64,000 nt of DNA from Aggregatibacter actinomycetemcomitans DSM 8324 (GCF_000372365.1 NZ_AQUU01000011.1:1-64000); one strand, 5' to 3'. Counted from the first letter of the stretch, positions 27,452 through 36,924 are shown. Translations and numbers: made by a program. The notes: a model not told the origin generated them from the sequence alone.

Positions 27452-28696
27452 TTATCCTTTGAAATCCGAGAGCCAGCCGAATTGCAATGCCACTTGCACG
27501 AAGATATTCAATAACCCGAACAGGATCACGAAATAAATCATGAAGTTGCCGCCATGCACGCGATATGTCGCGTTCGGGAATTTTTTGCGGCTGGCTTTTG
27601 CCAATAACGCGGGCACAATTGCCGCCCAAATGGTGGCTGCCAAACCAGCGTAACCGATGGCAAGCACGAAACCGAAAGGAAATTGCAAGCTCAGCAATAG
27701 AGGTGGCAGGAAGGTAACCAATGTGGTTTTGGTGCGTCCTAAACGGCTGTCATCGAATTTACATAGATCGGCGATGTAATCGAACAAGCCTAAGGTGACG
27801 CCGAGGAAGGAACTGGCGATTGCCATATAGGCGAAGAAATTCAGAATAATACCGATGTAATCCGTTTGAATGTATTTGCTCAACGCTTCCAGTAACGCCG
27901 CGACGTCACCGCCCTTGGCGATGACCGGGGCGAACTCGGCGCGCGGTAAGTTACCTTGAATGGCAAGTTGCCACAAAATGTAAACGACAAGCCCCAAACC
28001 GGTGCCGAGGAAAATGGATTTCATCACGCGGTTGCCGTCACGATCGTAATATTTCACCAGGCTCGGCACGTTGCCGTGGAAGCCGAAAGACACCAAACAC
28101 ACGGGAAGTGCGGTCAAAATATAAGGTAAATATTGCTGTTCGCCTTGTGCGACGGTGTTAAATAAAACGTCGATTTTCACAGAGCTTAATAATCCGGCGG
28201 TGGACAGAAAAAAGGAAATCACCATGCCGGCGATAAGCACGGTACTGAAGCGATCAACGGCTTTTGTGGAGAGCCATACAAACGCTGCCAAAACAATGCA
28301 GAAAATCAGCGAACCTGCGCTGCGCCCGACTTCTACGTTTTCACCCAGTTGATTGAGGAAACTTTCTGTAATGCTGCCACCTGAGGTGATATAGGCATAC
28401 GTTAAAATATACAGTACGAATGCCACGGACAAACCGTTAATGACATTCCAGCCTCTACCCAACAAATCGGTGACGATAGTGTCGAAACTGGCGCCGGTGG
28501 GATAATGTAAGTTAGCTTCTAAAATCATCAAGCCTGATGTGGTCATGCAGAACCAGGTGTAAATTAAGATGACGATGGAACCGGCAAACCAAATGCCGGC
28601 GGTGGAGGTGGGATTGGCGAGCATTCCCGCACCGATCGCCGTACCGGTGATAATCATCGCGCCGCCAAGTAACGAAGGGCGTTTTGCAGTCGTCAT
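27452..28696 (-). CDS. mtr: Tryptophan permease, Mtr/TnaB/TyrP family
   Basis: A 414-aa inner-membrane carrier with about 11 hydrophobic segments. The N-terminal half is very close to E. coli Mtr: SLLGGAMIITGTAIGAGM, YTWFCMTTSGLMILEANL, GRGWNVINGLSVAFVLYILTY and SFGFHGNVPSLVKYY. It imports aromatic amino acids, most likely tryptophan, by proton symport. It is divergent from ppa. A 14-bp perfect palindrome (28726-28739) overlaps the likely promoter region. Confidence 0.85.
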   Translation of the reverse strand: MTTAKRPSLLGGAMIITGTAIGAGMLANPTSTAGIWFAGSIVILIYTWFCMTTSGLMILEANLHYPTGASFDTIVTDLLGRGWNVINGLSVAFVLYILTYAYITSGGSITESFLNQLGENVEVGRSAGSLIFCIVLAAFVWLSTKAVDRFSTVLIAGMVISFFLSTAGLLSSVKIDVLFNTVAQGEQQYLPYILTALPVCLVSFGFHGNVPSLVKYYDRDGNRVMKSIFLGTGLGLVVYILWQLAIQGNLPRAEFAPVIAKGGDVAALLEALSKYIQTDYIGIILNFFAYMAIASSFLGVTLGLFDYIADLCKFDDSRLGRTKTTLVTFLPPLLLSLQFPFGFVLAIGYAGLAATIWAAIVPALLAKASRKKFPNATYRVHGGNFMIYFVILFGLLNIFVQVALQFGWLSDFKG

Positions 28697-28725
28697 AATG
28701 CTGTTCCTTTTATAAGAAAATTTGA

Positions 28726-28739
28726 ACTATTATAATAGT
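28726..28739. promoter_or_regulatory. Perfect palindrome upstream of mtr
   Basis: ACTATTATAATAGT lies 30 bp upstream of the mtr start and contains TATAAT/ATTATA. It may be both a -10 element and an operator, or only a chance AT palindrome. Confidence 0.35.
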
Positions 28740-28857
28740 GCAAATAGAAAAGACAATAGATTTTAATTTGTCGATTCATGTCGTGTAACTCGACAAAGGA
28801 AGCCGATTCCCGCTATAATTGGTCAGCTTTATTGACACTCAACAGAAGGAATAGCAA

Positions 28858-29385
28858 ATGGGCTTAGAAAGAGTACCGGCAGGTAAAGCATTACCTGATG
28901 ATATTTATGTTGTCATCGAAATCCCTGCAAACTCAGATCCGATTAAATACGAAGTTGACAAAGAAACCGGCACATTATTTGTGGACCGTTTCATGGCAAC
29001 GGCAATGTTCTATCCTGCCAACTATGGTTATGTGAACAACACCCTTTCTTCCGACGGCGACCCGGTTGACGTTTTAGTGCCGACTCCGTATCCGTTACAA
29101 CCGGGTTCGGTCATTCGTTGCCGTCCTGTAGGTGTGTTAAAGATGACCGATGAAGCCGGCGGCGATGCGAAAGTGGTTGCCGTACCGCACACCAAATTGA
29201 GCAAAGAATATGATCACATTCAAGATGTAGGCGATTTACCTGCATTGTTAAAAGCACAAATCCAGCACTTCTTCGAAAGCTATAAAGCTTTAGAAACAGG
29301 TAAATGGGTGAAAGTGGAAGGCTGGGAAGGCGTTGAAGCCGCCCGTCATGAAATCCTTGATTCATTTGAACGTGCAAAAAAATAA
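28858..29385 (+). CDS. ppa: Inorganic pyrophosphatase
   Basis: A 175-aa family I pyrophosphatase: [19 protein letters not shown], the signature [15 protein letters not shown] with the metal-binding Asp residues, and [17 protein letters not shown]. It hydrolyses pyrophosphate released by biosynthesis. AAGGAATAG stands before the ATG. Immediately after the stop is a GCCGCCC-type hairpin with T run. Confidence 0.95.
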   Translation: MGLERVPAGKALPDDIYVVIEIPANSDPIKYEVDKETGTLFVDRFMATAMFYPANYGYVNNTLSSDGDPVDVLVPTPYPLQPGSVIRCRPVGVLKMTDEAGGDAKVVAVPHTKLSKEYDHIQDVGDLPALLKAQIQHFFESYKALETGKWVKVEGWEGVEAARHEILDSFERAKK

Positions 29386-29400
29386 TTGAAATCTTTTTAC

Positions 29401-29431
29401 CACCGCCCTTTTTCAGAAGGGCGGTTTTTTA
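29401..29431 (+). terminator. Terminator after ppa
   Basis: CCGCCC TTTTTCAGAA GGGCGG forms a GC-rich stem followed by six T. Confidence 0.75.
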
Positions 29432-29460
29432 CACACAATCAACCTTATTGAGGAAAATCT

Positions 29461-30234
29461 ATGTCTAGATTAGGCAAAATGCTCGTATTAGTTTCAACTA
29501 TCGGCATCTTAACCGCTTGTGCGGATTCTGCTTCCATTAACCAAGAAGCGGCTACGGGCTACGCACAAATGATCAGCCAGGCGCAAGCACACGGGCAAGT
29601 GGATAACAAATCAAAAACTGCACAGCGTGTACGCAAAATCTTTAACAAGATGGTGCCGTATGCCAATGCCGAAAACAAAACAGGACAAGCCTTTGACTGG
29701 CAAATTTCTGTCATCAAGTCCAAAGAACTTAACGCTTGGGCGATGCCCGGCGGGAAAATGGCGTTTTACACCGGTTTAGTAGATAACTTACGTTTAACCG
29801 ATGATGAAATCGCCACCGTAATGGGACATGAAATGGCACATGCCTTAAAAGAACATGGTAAGAAAAAAGCCAATATCGGTCAATTCACCGATGTTGTCGC
29901 CAGTGTTGCACAAGAAGCGTTAGCCACGAAAATCGGCGCTGACAGCAGTTCAATGGTAGTGGGCTTAGCCAAAGACTGGGGCTTGGACAAACCGTATTCC
30001 CGTAGCGCGGAAACCGAAGCCGATGAAGTCGGTTTAATATTAATGGCAAAATCCGGTTACAACCCTGAAGCGGCACCGAAATTGTGGGACAAAATGCAAA
30101 AAGCCTCAACCGGCTCTCAAGGTATCTTAGACAAATTAAGTTCAACTCACCCAAGCGACAAAGATCGCCAAGAGAACTTAGTACGCTTAATGCCTGAAGC
30201 GGTTGCCTTATACAAACAAAGCAGAAAACGCTAA
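29461..30234 (+). CDS. M48 family metalloprotease lipoprotein (LoiP-like)
   Basis: A 257-aa lipoprotein with leader and lipobox LTACAD. It has the zinc protease motif VMGHEMAHALKEHGKKK (HExxH at about residues 123-127) and the third ligand region SAETEADEVGLILMAKSGYNP. This is the architecture of the outer-membrane proteases LoiP/YcaL, which act on misfolded envelope proteins. Residues AWAMPGGKMAFYTGL before the motif are typical of the family. The exact substrate is unknown. Confidence 0.88.
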   Translation: MSRLGKMLVLVSTIGILTACADSASINQEAATGYAQMISQAQAHGQVDNKSKTAQRVRKIFNKMVPYANAENKTGQAFDWQISVIKSKELNAWAMPGGKMAFYTGLVDNLRLTDDEIATVMGHEMAHALKEHGKKKANIGQFTDVVASVAQEALATKIGADSSSMVVGLAKDWGLDKPYSRSAETEADEVGLILMAKSGYNPEAAPKLWDKMQKASTGSQGILDKLSSTHPSDKDRQENLVRLMPEAVALYKQSRKR

Positions 30235-30239
30235 TCCTA

Positions 30240-30600
30240 ATTAGCAAAAAAGTGCGGTCACTTTCTTCGGCGTTTTTTAAATTCACCCAATATTCTGTAG
30301 CAGTTGCACAAAACCTGAAACTGAATTTTAACTTGCAGTAAAATAACATGCCTAGCCTGGTAATATAGGGTTAAAGGTATTTCTTTTGGTTCATTTTGGT
30401 GGATTTTCCCTAAAATTTTCCATGATTGAAAATTTGAATTAACTTTTGCGAATTAACGTTAGGCTACCAACAACTCTTGTTCGTACTTCATTCTCTCATT
30501 GGGCTATTTGAAATAGCTTTTGGAAATTTTTTTAGGGCTGAGTAGAGTTATGCCGATTAACTCGTATTAGACGCGTTAAATTGTCCTTGTGTGCCAAAAA
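30240..30600. other. Gene-free stretch, possible eroded coding DNA
   Basis: After a single uptake signal at 30250-30260, this AT-rich stretch has no credible gene. On the minus strand a short frame ends NERMKYEQELLVA at about 30475, which could be the tail of a lost gene. No terminal repeats were seen. Confidence 0.3.
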
Positions 30601-30627
30601 CCGATTTTAACACCAGTCCCTTTGCGC

Positions 30628-30633
30628 TATACT
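30628..30633 (+). promoter_or_regulatory. Likely -10 element of ribB leader
   Basis: TATACT stands 6 bases before the start of the riboswitch. The -35 region is weak (TTTTAA at 17 bp). Confidence 0.5.
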
Positions 30634-30639
30634 AGGCGC

Positions 30640-30817
30640 GCATTCTCAGGGCAGGGTGAAAGTCCCTACCGGTGGTAAGCATGAAGGAATGTTTCAATGC
30701 AAGCCCACGAGCGTTTATCGACAAAAGTGCGGTCGTTTTTGACGGCGTTTTTTCGATAAAGTCAGCAGATTTGGTGCGAATCCAAAGCCGACAGTGACAG
30801 TCTGGATGAAAGAGAAT
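30640..30817 (+). ncRNA. FMN riboswitch (RFN element) controlling ribB
   Basis: The conserved blocks of the RFN aptamer appear in order: TTCTCAGGGCAGGGTGAAAG, CCCTACCGGTGGTAA, GCAAGCCCACGAGCG, GTCAGCAGATTTGGTG, AATCCAAAGCCGACAGT, and GACAGTCTGGATGAAAGAGA. It lies directly upstream of ribB, the usual target, so FMN should repress riboflavin synthesis. The variable arm between GAGCG and GTCAGCAG is extended by a perfect TTTATCGA/TCGATAAA stem whose loop holds a complete uptake signal (30723-30732). Confidence 0.95.
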
Positions 30818-30830
30818 AAAAAAGCAGCAC

Positions 30831-30860
30831 AGGTTTGTTCAAACCTGTGTTCGTCCTTTT
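30831..30860 (+). terminator. Possible riboswitch expression-platform hairpin
   Basis: ACAGGTTTG TTC AAACCTGT forms a strong stem just after the aptamer, followed by a T-rich but interrupted tract (GTTCGTCCTTTTTAT). It could act as the FMN-dependent terminator. Confidence 0.5.
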
Positions 30861-30913
30861 TATCGTCCGCCCTGATTCTGGTATAAATTCATCTTATTAA
30901 AAAGGCATTTACT

Positions 30914-31558
30914 ATGAATCAGTCATTATTATCCCCGTTCGGCACCGCTGAAGAACGTGTCAAAGCCGCCATCGACGCCTTCAAACAAGGCGACGGCGTC
31001 CTTGTGTTAGACGATGAGAATCGCGAAAACGAAGGCGATTTAATCTTCCCCGCCGAAACCATTACCGCCGCCCAAATGGCAAAACTTATCCGCTACGGCA
31101 GCGGCATCGTGTGTTTATGTATCACCGACGAATTGTGCAAACAACTGGATTTACCTCCGATGGTAAACCACAACACCAGCGTGAATAAAACTGCCTTTAC
31201 CGTCACCATTGAAGCTGCCGAAGGGGTTTCCACCGGGGTGTCTGCCGCCGACCGCGTGACCACCATTAAAGCCGCCATTGCCGACGGCGCCAAACCGAGC
31301 GATTTACACCGCCCGGGACACGTTTTCCCATTACGTGCCGCCCCGAACGGTGTACTACAACGCAACGGTCACACAGAAGCGGCGGTGGATTTGGCACGTT
31401 TAGCAGGCTATAAAGAAGCGGGCGTGATCTGCGAAATCACCAACGACGACGGCACCATGGCAAGAGCGCCGGAACTGGTGGAATTCGTGAAACAACAGGG
31501 TTATGCGATTGTGACTATTGAAGACTTGATTACATACCGTCAGAAATATCACTGCTAA
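30914..31558 (+). CDS. ribB: 3,4-dihydroxy-2-butanone-4-phosphate synthase
   Basis: A 214-aa enzyme making the four-carbon unit of riboflavin from ribulose 5-phosphate. The metal and substrate motifs are [42 protein letters not shown] and [13 protein letters not shown]. It is stand-alone RibB (no GTP cyclohydrolase II domain), as in gamma-proteobacteria. An FMN riboswitch precedes it and an uptake-signal terminator follows. Confidence 0.95.
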   Translation: MNQSLLSPFGTAEERVKAAIDAFKQGDGVLVLDDENRENEGDLIFPAETITAAQMAKLIRYGSGIVCLCITDELCKQLDLPPMVNHNTSVNKTAFTVTIEAAEGVSTGVSAADRVTTIKAAIADGAKPSDLHRPGHVFPLRAAPNGVLQRNGHTEAAVDLARLAGYKEAGVICEITNDDGTMARAPELVEFVKQQGYAIVTIEDLITYRQKYHC

Positions 31559-31581
31559 ACGGCTTTGCTAAAAATCTAAAC

Positions 31582-31627
31582 TAAAGTGCGGTTAAAATTC
31601 ACGATGGATTTTAACCGCACTTTTTTA
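31582..31627. terminator. Paired uptake-signal terminator between ribB and trpS
   Basis: CTAAAGTGCGGTTAAAAT and ATTTTAACCGCACTTTT form a 17-bp stem with a short loop, flanked by T runs. It can serve the two convergent genes. Confidence 0.8.
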
Positions 31628-31644
31628 CTTCTGTTTAAGATTAA

Positions 31645-32649
31645 TCACTTCGCCGCAATAAACCCGACGGCTTCATACACTTTCACCAGTGTTGCTCGCG
31701 CGCGGGCTTGAGCTTTTTTTGCGCCTTCTTTGGCGATTTGGTGCAGTAATACCTCATTGTTGCGGAAATGGTGGTAGCGTTCCTGCAGGGTGGTCAACAT
31801 GGCGGAGACTTCTTCTGCCACCGCGCCTTTTAAGTGACCATACATTTTGCCTTCAAATTCCTGTTCAAGTTCTGCGATAGTTTTGCCGCTGACACCGGAC
31901 AGAATATCCAGCAAATTTGACACGCCTGCTTTGTTTTTCACATCATAACGAATCACCGGCGGCTCGTCGGAGTCGGTCACTGCGCGTTTGATTTTCTTGG
32001 CGACCGCTTTCGGGTCTTCCAATAAGCCGATGACGTTGTTGCGGTTTTCGTCGGATTTGGACATTTTCTTTTCCGGTTCCAACAATGACATCACGCGCGC
32101 GCCCGCTTTCGGGATAAACACTTCCGGCACGGCAAAGTGCGGTCCGTATAAGGCGTTAAAACGTTGGGCGATGTCGCGGGTGATTTCCAAATGTTGTTTT
32201 TGGTCTTCGCCCACCGGCACTTGATTGGCTTGGTAAAGCAAAATATCCGCCGCCATTAACACCGGATAAGTGAACAAACCCACGTTGACATTTTCCGCAT
32301 AACGGGTGGATTTATCTTTAAATTGGGTCATGCGGCTCATTTCGCCGAAATAGGTGTAGCAATTTAACACCCAAGCCAGTTGCGCGTGTTCCGGCACATG
32401 GGATTGAATGAAAATGGTGGATTTCGCCGGGTCGATGCCGCAGGCTAAATAGAGCGCCAACACGTCTAAGGTCGCTTTGCGTAATGCCGCCGGATCCTGG
32501 CGCACGGTGATGGCGTGCTGATCCACGATACAAAACAGGCATTCGTAATCATCCTGCATTTTTACCCACTGACGTAACGCACCGAGGTAGTTACCGATAG
32601 TCAATTCACCCGATGGCTGTACACCGCTGAACACGATAGGTTTGCTCAT
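31645..32649 (-). CDS. trpS: Tryptophanyl-tRNA synthetase
   Basis: A 334-aa class I synthetase. The HIGH-like motif is in [20 protein letters not shown], with [15 protein letters not shown] for tryptophan/ATP binding and the KMSKS loop in [13 protein letters not shown]. The start at 32649 gives the family's [10 protein letters not shown]-terminus; the open frame extends 21 codons further without homology. Standing alone, opposite ribB. Confidence 0.96.
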   Translation of the reverse strand: MSKPIVFSGVQPSGELTIGNYLGALRQWVKMQDDYECLFCIVDQHAITVRQDPAALRKATLDVLALYLACGIDPAKSTIFIQSHVPEHAQLAWVLNCYTYFGEMSRMTQFKDKSTRYAENVNVGLFTYPVLMAADILLYQANQVPVGEDQKQHLEITRDIAQRFNALYGPHFAVPEVFIPKAGARVMSLLEPEKKMSKSDENRNNVIGLLEDPKAVAKKIKRAVTDSDEPPVIRYDVKNKAGVSNLLDILSGVSGKTIAELEQEFEGKMYGHLKGAVAEEVSAMLTTLQERYHHFRNNEVLLHQIAKEGAKKAQARARATLVKVYEAVGFIAAK

Positions 32650-32823
32650 TTTTACATCCTTAATTTTTTTAAATCTTGTTATTGATAACTCGCGATGGCG
32701 CGCGTTTCTCAACCTCAGTTGTTCGAAACATTTTAATACATTGATATTTCAAAAATATTTTGCTTTTTTCCATTCACAGGGGAAAGAAAGTGGTTGATTA
32801 GGCAGATAAAAAAAGTGACAAGC

Positions 32824-34185
32824 CTAATCTTCCTCCTCATGAGCAAATAAAGCCTCAATAAATTCTTCTGCGTTGAATTCGCGTAAATCTTCAATTTTTT
32901 CGCCGACGCCAATGTAGCGGATCGGCAGGTTGAATTGGTCGGCGATGGCGAAAATCACGCCGCCTTTGGCGGTACCGTCCAGTTTGGTCAGGCTGATGCC
33001 GGTTAAGCCCACCGCTTCATTGAACAATTTGGCTTGGCTGATGGCGTTTTGACCGGTGCCTGCATCCAATGTGAGCATAATTTCGTGCGGGGCGCTTTCG
33101 TCGTATTTTTTCATGACGCGGACAATTTTTTTCAACTCGTCCATCAGGTTATTTTTATTTTGCAGACGCCCTGCGGTGTCGGCGATCAGAATGTCGATAT
33201 TACGCGCCGCCGCCGATTGCATGGCATCAAAAATCACCGAGGCGGAATCGGAGCCGGTGCTTTGCGCCACCACCGGAATGTGATTGCGTTCGCCCCACAC
33301 CTGCAACTGCTCCACTGCCGCCGCGCGGAAGGTATCGCCCGCCGCCAACATGACGGATTTGCCTTCCATTTGGAATTTGCGCGCCAACTTGCCGATGGTG
33401 GTGGTTTTGCCCACGCCGTTTACGCCCACCATCAAAATCACATAAGGCTTTTTGCTGCCGTCGATGTGCAACGGTTGCGCCACCGGTTTCAGGATTTCGC
33501 CCATTTCCAATTTTAGCTGTTGATACAGTGAATCCGCATTTTGCAACTGTTGGCGGGTAGCGTGTTGGGTCAGATTATTGATAATTTTGGTGGTGGTCGG
33601 CACGCCGATGTCGGCGATAAGTAACTGTTCTTCCAATTCCTCGAACAAGTCGTCGTCGATTTTTTTGCCTAAGAAAAAGCTACGGAAGCCCGCACCGATA
33701 TTTTGTTTGGTTTTCACCAAGCCTTTTAATAAGCGACTGAAAAAGCCGCCTTCACTTGGTTTTTCCTGCGTTTCCACCATGTCGGCAACGGCGCTGTCTT
33801 CTTCGTGAGATTCATTGGAAATTTCCACCGCACTTTCGGCTTGTGCTTCCGTTTCGTCGTCTAAAAGTGCGGTCGAATTTGCAATCGTTTCTTCAATGAC
33901 CGGATTAGATTCAACACCAACGTCAACTGGCGTTTCATCTGATGGCACAGGCTGTGAAGCGTGCACCATCGATGTATCTTCCGTTAATGTATTTTCGGTC
34001 TCTGCTTCCTCCGGAAGTGCGGTGTTTTTTTCCGCTGTTTCTTGCGCTTCAGGTTGTGATTCTTGAACGTAATGACTCGTTTTTTCTTGTGATGCTTGTT
34101 CCTTCGGTTCTTCGGATTCTTCCTGTTTATTTTTACCTAATCCGAACCAAGACCAAAAACCGCCTTTTTTCTTTTCATCCGGCAT
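32824..34185 (-). CDS. ftsY: Signal recognition particle receptor FtsY
   Basis: A 453-aa SRP receptor. An acidic Glu/Ser/Thr-rich A domain (about residues 15-150) follows the membrane-targeting FWSWFGLGKNK. The NG domain has GVNGVGKTTTIGKLARKF (G1), AAGDTFRAAAVEQL, ADTAGRLQNKNNLMDEL (G3) and LTKLDGTAKGG (G4), with GVGEKIEDL at the C-terminus. It delivers ribosome-SRP complexes to SecYEG. The acidic region contains two uptake signals in coding sequence. The start at 34185 gives MPDEKKKGG; rsmD diverges 87 bp away. Confidence 0.95.
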   Translation of the reverse strand: MPDEKKKGGFWSWFGLGKNKQEESEEPKEQASQEKTSHYVQESQPEAQETAEKNTALPEEAETENTLTEDTSMVHASQPVPSDETPVDVGVESNPVIEETIANSTALLDDETEAQAESAVEISNESHEEDSAVADMVETQEKPSEGGFFSRLLKGLVKTKQNIGAGFRSFFLGKKIDDDLFEELEEQLLIADIGVPTTTKIINNLTQHATRQQLQNADSLYQQLKLEMGEILKPVAQPLHIDGSKKPYVILMVGVNGVGKTTTIGKLARKFQMEGKSVMLAAGDTFRAAAVEQLQVWGERNHIPVVAQSTGSDSASVIFDAMQSAAARNIDILIADTAGRLQNKNNLMDELKKIVRVMKKYDESAPHEIMLTLDAGTGQNAISQAKLFNEAVGLTGISLTKLDGTAKGGVIFAIADQFNLPIRYIGVGEKIEDLREFNAEEFIEALFAHEEED

Positions 34186-34272
34186 AAATTGCCCACTCTC
34201 GCTTAAACTTGATAAAATGCCGGCTATTCTAACAAACAAGCCCCGATAAACTAAGCATAAATTCCGATTTAT

Positions 34273-34857
34273 ATGAAAAAACCAACAATTCCACAAGGCA
34301 CGAAAGGCGAGGTGCGCATTATCGCCGGGTTATGGCGCGGGCGAAAATTGCCGGTGCTGTCTTACCAAGGGCTACGCCCCACTGGCGATCGCGTGAAAGA
34401 AACCTTGTTTAACTGGCTGATGCCTTACATTGCCGGCAGTGAATGTTTGGATTGTTTCGCGGGCAGCGGTTCCCTCGGCTTTGAAGCCCTTTCCCGCCAA
34501 GCGTCGAAAGTGACCTTTCTCGAATTGGAAAAAGCGGTGGCGCACCAGTTAACGAAAAATATTCAAACCCTGAAATGTGCCGACCGCGCGCAAGTGGTAA
34601 ATCAAAACAGTTTGCAGTTTTTAAATCACCCGCAAAATCAACCGCACTTTGATGTGGTTTTTCTCGATCCGCCCTTCCATTTTGATTTGGCGGAACAAGC
34701 CATTGCGCTGTTGGCGCAACATCATTGGCTGCGTCCGCAAGCCTTGGTTTATGTGGAAACGGAAAAAGGCAAAGATCTTCAAGTACCCGCAACTTGGGCG
34801 TTATTGAAAGAAAAAGACAGTGGGCGGGTGAGCTATCGGTTGTATCAGGCGGCATAA
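34273..34857 (+). CDS. rsmD: 16S rRNA (guanine(966)-N(2))-methyltransferase
   Basis: A 194-aa methyltransferase: RIIAGLWRGRKLPV and LRPTGDRVKETLFNWL (family start), the SAM motif CLDCFAGSGSLGFEALSR, and the catalytic DVVFLDPPFHFDL. It methylates G966 of 16S rRNA. The ftsY-rsmD divergent pairing is conserved in gamma-proteobacteria. Confidence 0.94.
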   Translation: MKKPTIPQGTKGEVRIIAGLWRGRKLPVLSYQGLRPTGDRVKETLFNWLMPYIAGSECLDCFAGSGSLGFEALSRQASKVTFLELEKAVAHQLTKNIQTLKCADRAQVVNQNSLQFLNHPQNQPHFDVVFLDPPFHFDLAEQAIALLAQHHWLRPQALVYVETEKGKDLQVPATWALLKEKDSGRVSYRLYQAA

Positions 34858-35063
34858 ACGGGTTTAATAGGCGACGCTGTAAACGCAACCTCTTTCACCA
34901 AGATTTTCATAACAAATTCTTAAATTTCCCCCACATAAAATAACATTTCAGCGCCAAGATGTTGTTTTTAATGCTATCAACTCATCGTACTTGTTGATCG
35001 TGATCACGATTTTTGAACTCTCTATTTGACGACTTCCATCAAATGAATACACTTAGCCATCAT

Positions 35064-35075
35064 GCAAACGTTTGC
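35064..35075. promoter_or_regulatory. LacI/PurR-type operator upstream of manX
   Basis: GCAAACGTTTGC is a perfect 12-bp palindrome with the central CG of LacI/GalR-family operators and the core of the PurR consensus. Which regulator binds is not known. Confidence 0.5.
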
Positions 35076-35093
35076 GACCGTTTTGAATTTTTC

Positions 35094-35107
35094 GCTGAAA
35101 CGATTCA
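35094..35107. promoter_or_regulatory. Cra(FruR)-type operator upstream of manX
   Basis: GCTGAAACGATTCA matches the Cra consensus GCTGAAACGTTTCA at all but one base. It lies 37 bp before the manX ATG, suitable for repression of a sugar uptake operon. Confidence 0.55.
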
Positions 35108-35143
35108 AACGTCTAATTTTTAATAACTTAAAGGAGGTTTTGA

Positions 35144-36109
35144 ATGACCCACATTATCGTTGCAACGCACGGTAAGTTTTCGGAAGAAATCGTCAATTCC
35201 GCCGCGATGGTGTTTGGCGAAGATGAAAACTGCCATGTTGTTACTTTCCTGCCGGGTGAAGGCGGTGAGCATTTGGTTGAAAAATATAATGCCATTATCG
35301 CCACCTTGCCGGAAAACGAGCCGGTGCTGTTTTTGGTGGATTTATTCGGCGGCAGCCCGTATAACGCGGCGGCGCGGGTAGCGACCGGACGGGAAAATAC
35401 GGATATTGTGACCGGTATTAGCTTGCCGATGTTACTGGAAGTGTTGGATGCGAAAAACGGCGCAAGCCTGCCGGAATTGGTGGAAACCGCCAAGGAAGTG
35501 GGCGTGGCGGCGGTGAAATCCTTCCGTCAGCCGAAAGAAGACGCAAACCCTGCCACCCCACCGGCGCAAGCCGCCAAACCTGCCGAAGCGGAAAAACCGA
35601 CCGCACTTTCCGGCAATATGAACATTTCTTTACTGCGTATCGACAGCCGTTTGATTCACGGTCAAGTGGCAACCTCTTGGGCAAAAGCGGTGAAATGCGA
35701 AGCGATTTTTGCGGTAAATGATGATGTGGCGAACGATCCGCTGCGTCGTGATTTACTGCTACAGGTTGCACCGCCACACTTGAAAGCCTATGTAATTCCG
35801 GTGGAAAAAGCCATTAAGGTGTATCACAACCCGAAATACGCGGGCAAAAATATTCTTTGGTTGGTGACCAATCCGTCCGACATCGTGCGTTTAATTGACG
35901 GCGGTGTGAAAGTGGAGAAAGTCAACGTGGGCGGTATGACGTACCGCGAGGGCAACAAATTGCTTTCCCAAGCGGTTGCCGTTAACCCGACCGACGTGGA
36001 AGCCTTCAAACAATTGTTGGATAAAGGCGTTGAACTGAGCCTGCAACAAGTGGCCGCCAATCCGAAAGTGATGTTGACCCATAAAGAACTTGATGCCGTT
36101 AAATTCTAA
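35144..36109 (+). CDS. manX: PTS mannose-family EIIAB component
   Basis: A 321-aa cytosolic fusion. The IIA domain has the phosphorylated His in IIVATHGKFSEE (near residue 10). An Ala/Pro/Glu-rich linker (about 125-160) follows. The IIB domain has its His in RIDSRLIHGQVATSW. It relays phosphate from HPr to incoming mannose, glucose or glucosamine through ManYZ. An AGGAGG ribosome site precedes the ATG. The hinge encodes an uptake signal (35600-35608) as PTAL. First gene of manXYZ. Confidence 0.94.
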   Translation: MTHIIVATHGKFSEEIVNSAAMVFGEDENCHVVTFLPGEGGEHLVEKYNAIIATLPENEPVLFLVDLFGGSPYNAAARVATGRENTDIVTGISLPMLLEVLDAKNGASLPELVETAKEVGVAAVKSFRQPKEDANPATPPAQAAKPAEAEKPTALSGNMNISLLRIDSRLIHGQVATSWAKAVKCEAIFAVNDDVANDPLRRDLLLQVAPPHLKAYVIPVEKAIKVYHNPKYAGKNILWLVTNPSDIVRLIDGGVKVEKVNVGGMTYREGNKLLSQAVAVNPTDVEAFKQLLDKGVELSLQQVAANPKVMLTHKELDAVKF

Positions 36110-36126
36110 TTAGAGGATTATTTACC

Positions 36127-36924
36127 ATGACAACAATGGAAATTATTTTAGTCACACTGGTCGCCGCCATTTGCGGTATGGGAAGTGTGTTGGACGAACG
36201 TCAAACCCACCGTCCGTTAGTCGCCTGTACCCTGATCGGACTGGTGCTCGGTGATTTACAAACCGGTATTATCGTGGGTGGTACGTTAGAATTGGTCGCC
36301 CTCGGCTGGATGAACGTGGGCGCGGCAATGGCGCCTGATGCGGCGCTTGCCAGTGTGATCGCAGCGATTTTGGTGATCAAAGGCGGTCAGGACAAAGGCA
36401 GCGCATTAGCTATCGCCATTCCTGTGGCGGCAGCCGGTCAGGTGTTAACCATTTTCGTGCGTACGCTCACCATATTCCTGCAACACAAAGCGGACGATTA
36501 CGCGACACAAGCTAACTTCCGCGGCATTGAATTCTGTCACTTCGCCGGGCTTTCCTTACAAGCCTTGCGCGTTGCCATTCCGACCTTCTTCGTTGCCTTA
36601 GTTGCCGGCACCGACACCGTTACTCACGCGTTGAACTCCATTCCGGAAGTGGTCACCCGCGGGTTACAAATCGCCGGGGGCTTCATTGTGGTGGTCGGTT
36701 ACGCCATGGTGATCAACATGATGCGCGCCGGTGCGTTAATGCCGTTCTTCTTCCTTGGCTTCGTCATTGCCTCCTTCTCCGGTTACAACCTGGTGGGCTT
36801 GGGTATTTTAGGTACCTGTTTGGCAATTCTCTACATTCAATTAAATCCGCGTTTCAATCAGGCGGCATTGCTACCAAGCAGCGCAAAACGCGAATTAGCA
36901 GATGATGAACTTGAAGGACTTTAA
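36127..36924 (+). CDS. manY: PTS mannose-family EIIC component
   Basis: A 265-aa membrane protein with about seven hydrophobic segments. Typical text includes RPLVACTLIGLVLGDLQTGI, GGTLELVALGWMNVGAAMAP and GGFIVVVGYAMVINMM. With ManZ it forms the translocation channel. It starts 17 nt after manX, behind AGAGGA. Confidence 0.94.
   Translation: MTTMEIILVTLVAAICGMGSVLDERQTHRPLVACTLIGLVLGDLQTGIIVGGTLELVALGWMNVGAAMAPDAALASVIAAILVIKGGQDKGSALAIAIPVAAAGQVLTIFVRTLTIFLQHKADDYATQANFRGIEFCHFAGLSLQALRVAIPTFFVALVAGTDTVTHALNSIPEVVTRGLQIAGGFIVVVGYAMVINMMRAGALMPFFFLGFVIASFSGYNLVGLGILGTCLAILYIQLNPRFNQAALLPSSAKRELADDELEGL

Noticed and set aside
30240-30600. Insertion-sequence remnant upstream of the riboswitch
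   Set aside because: Short frames such as NERMKYEQELLVA look protein-like, but no transposase motif or terminal repeat could be identified.
34995-35012. CRP site near GATCGTGATCACGAT upstream of manX
   Set aside because: GTGA and TCAC are adjacent with no 6-bp spacer, so it does not fit CRP; kept only as an unexplained palindrome.
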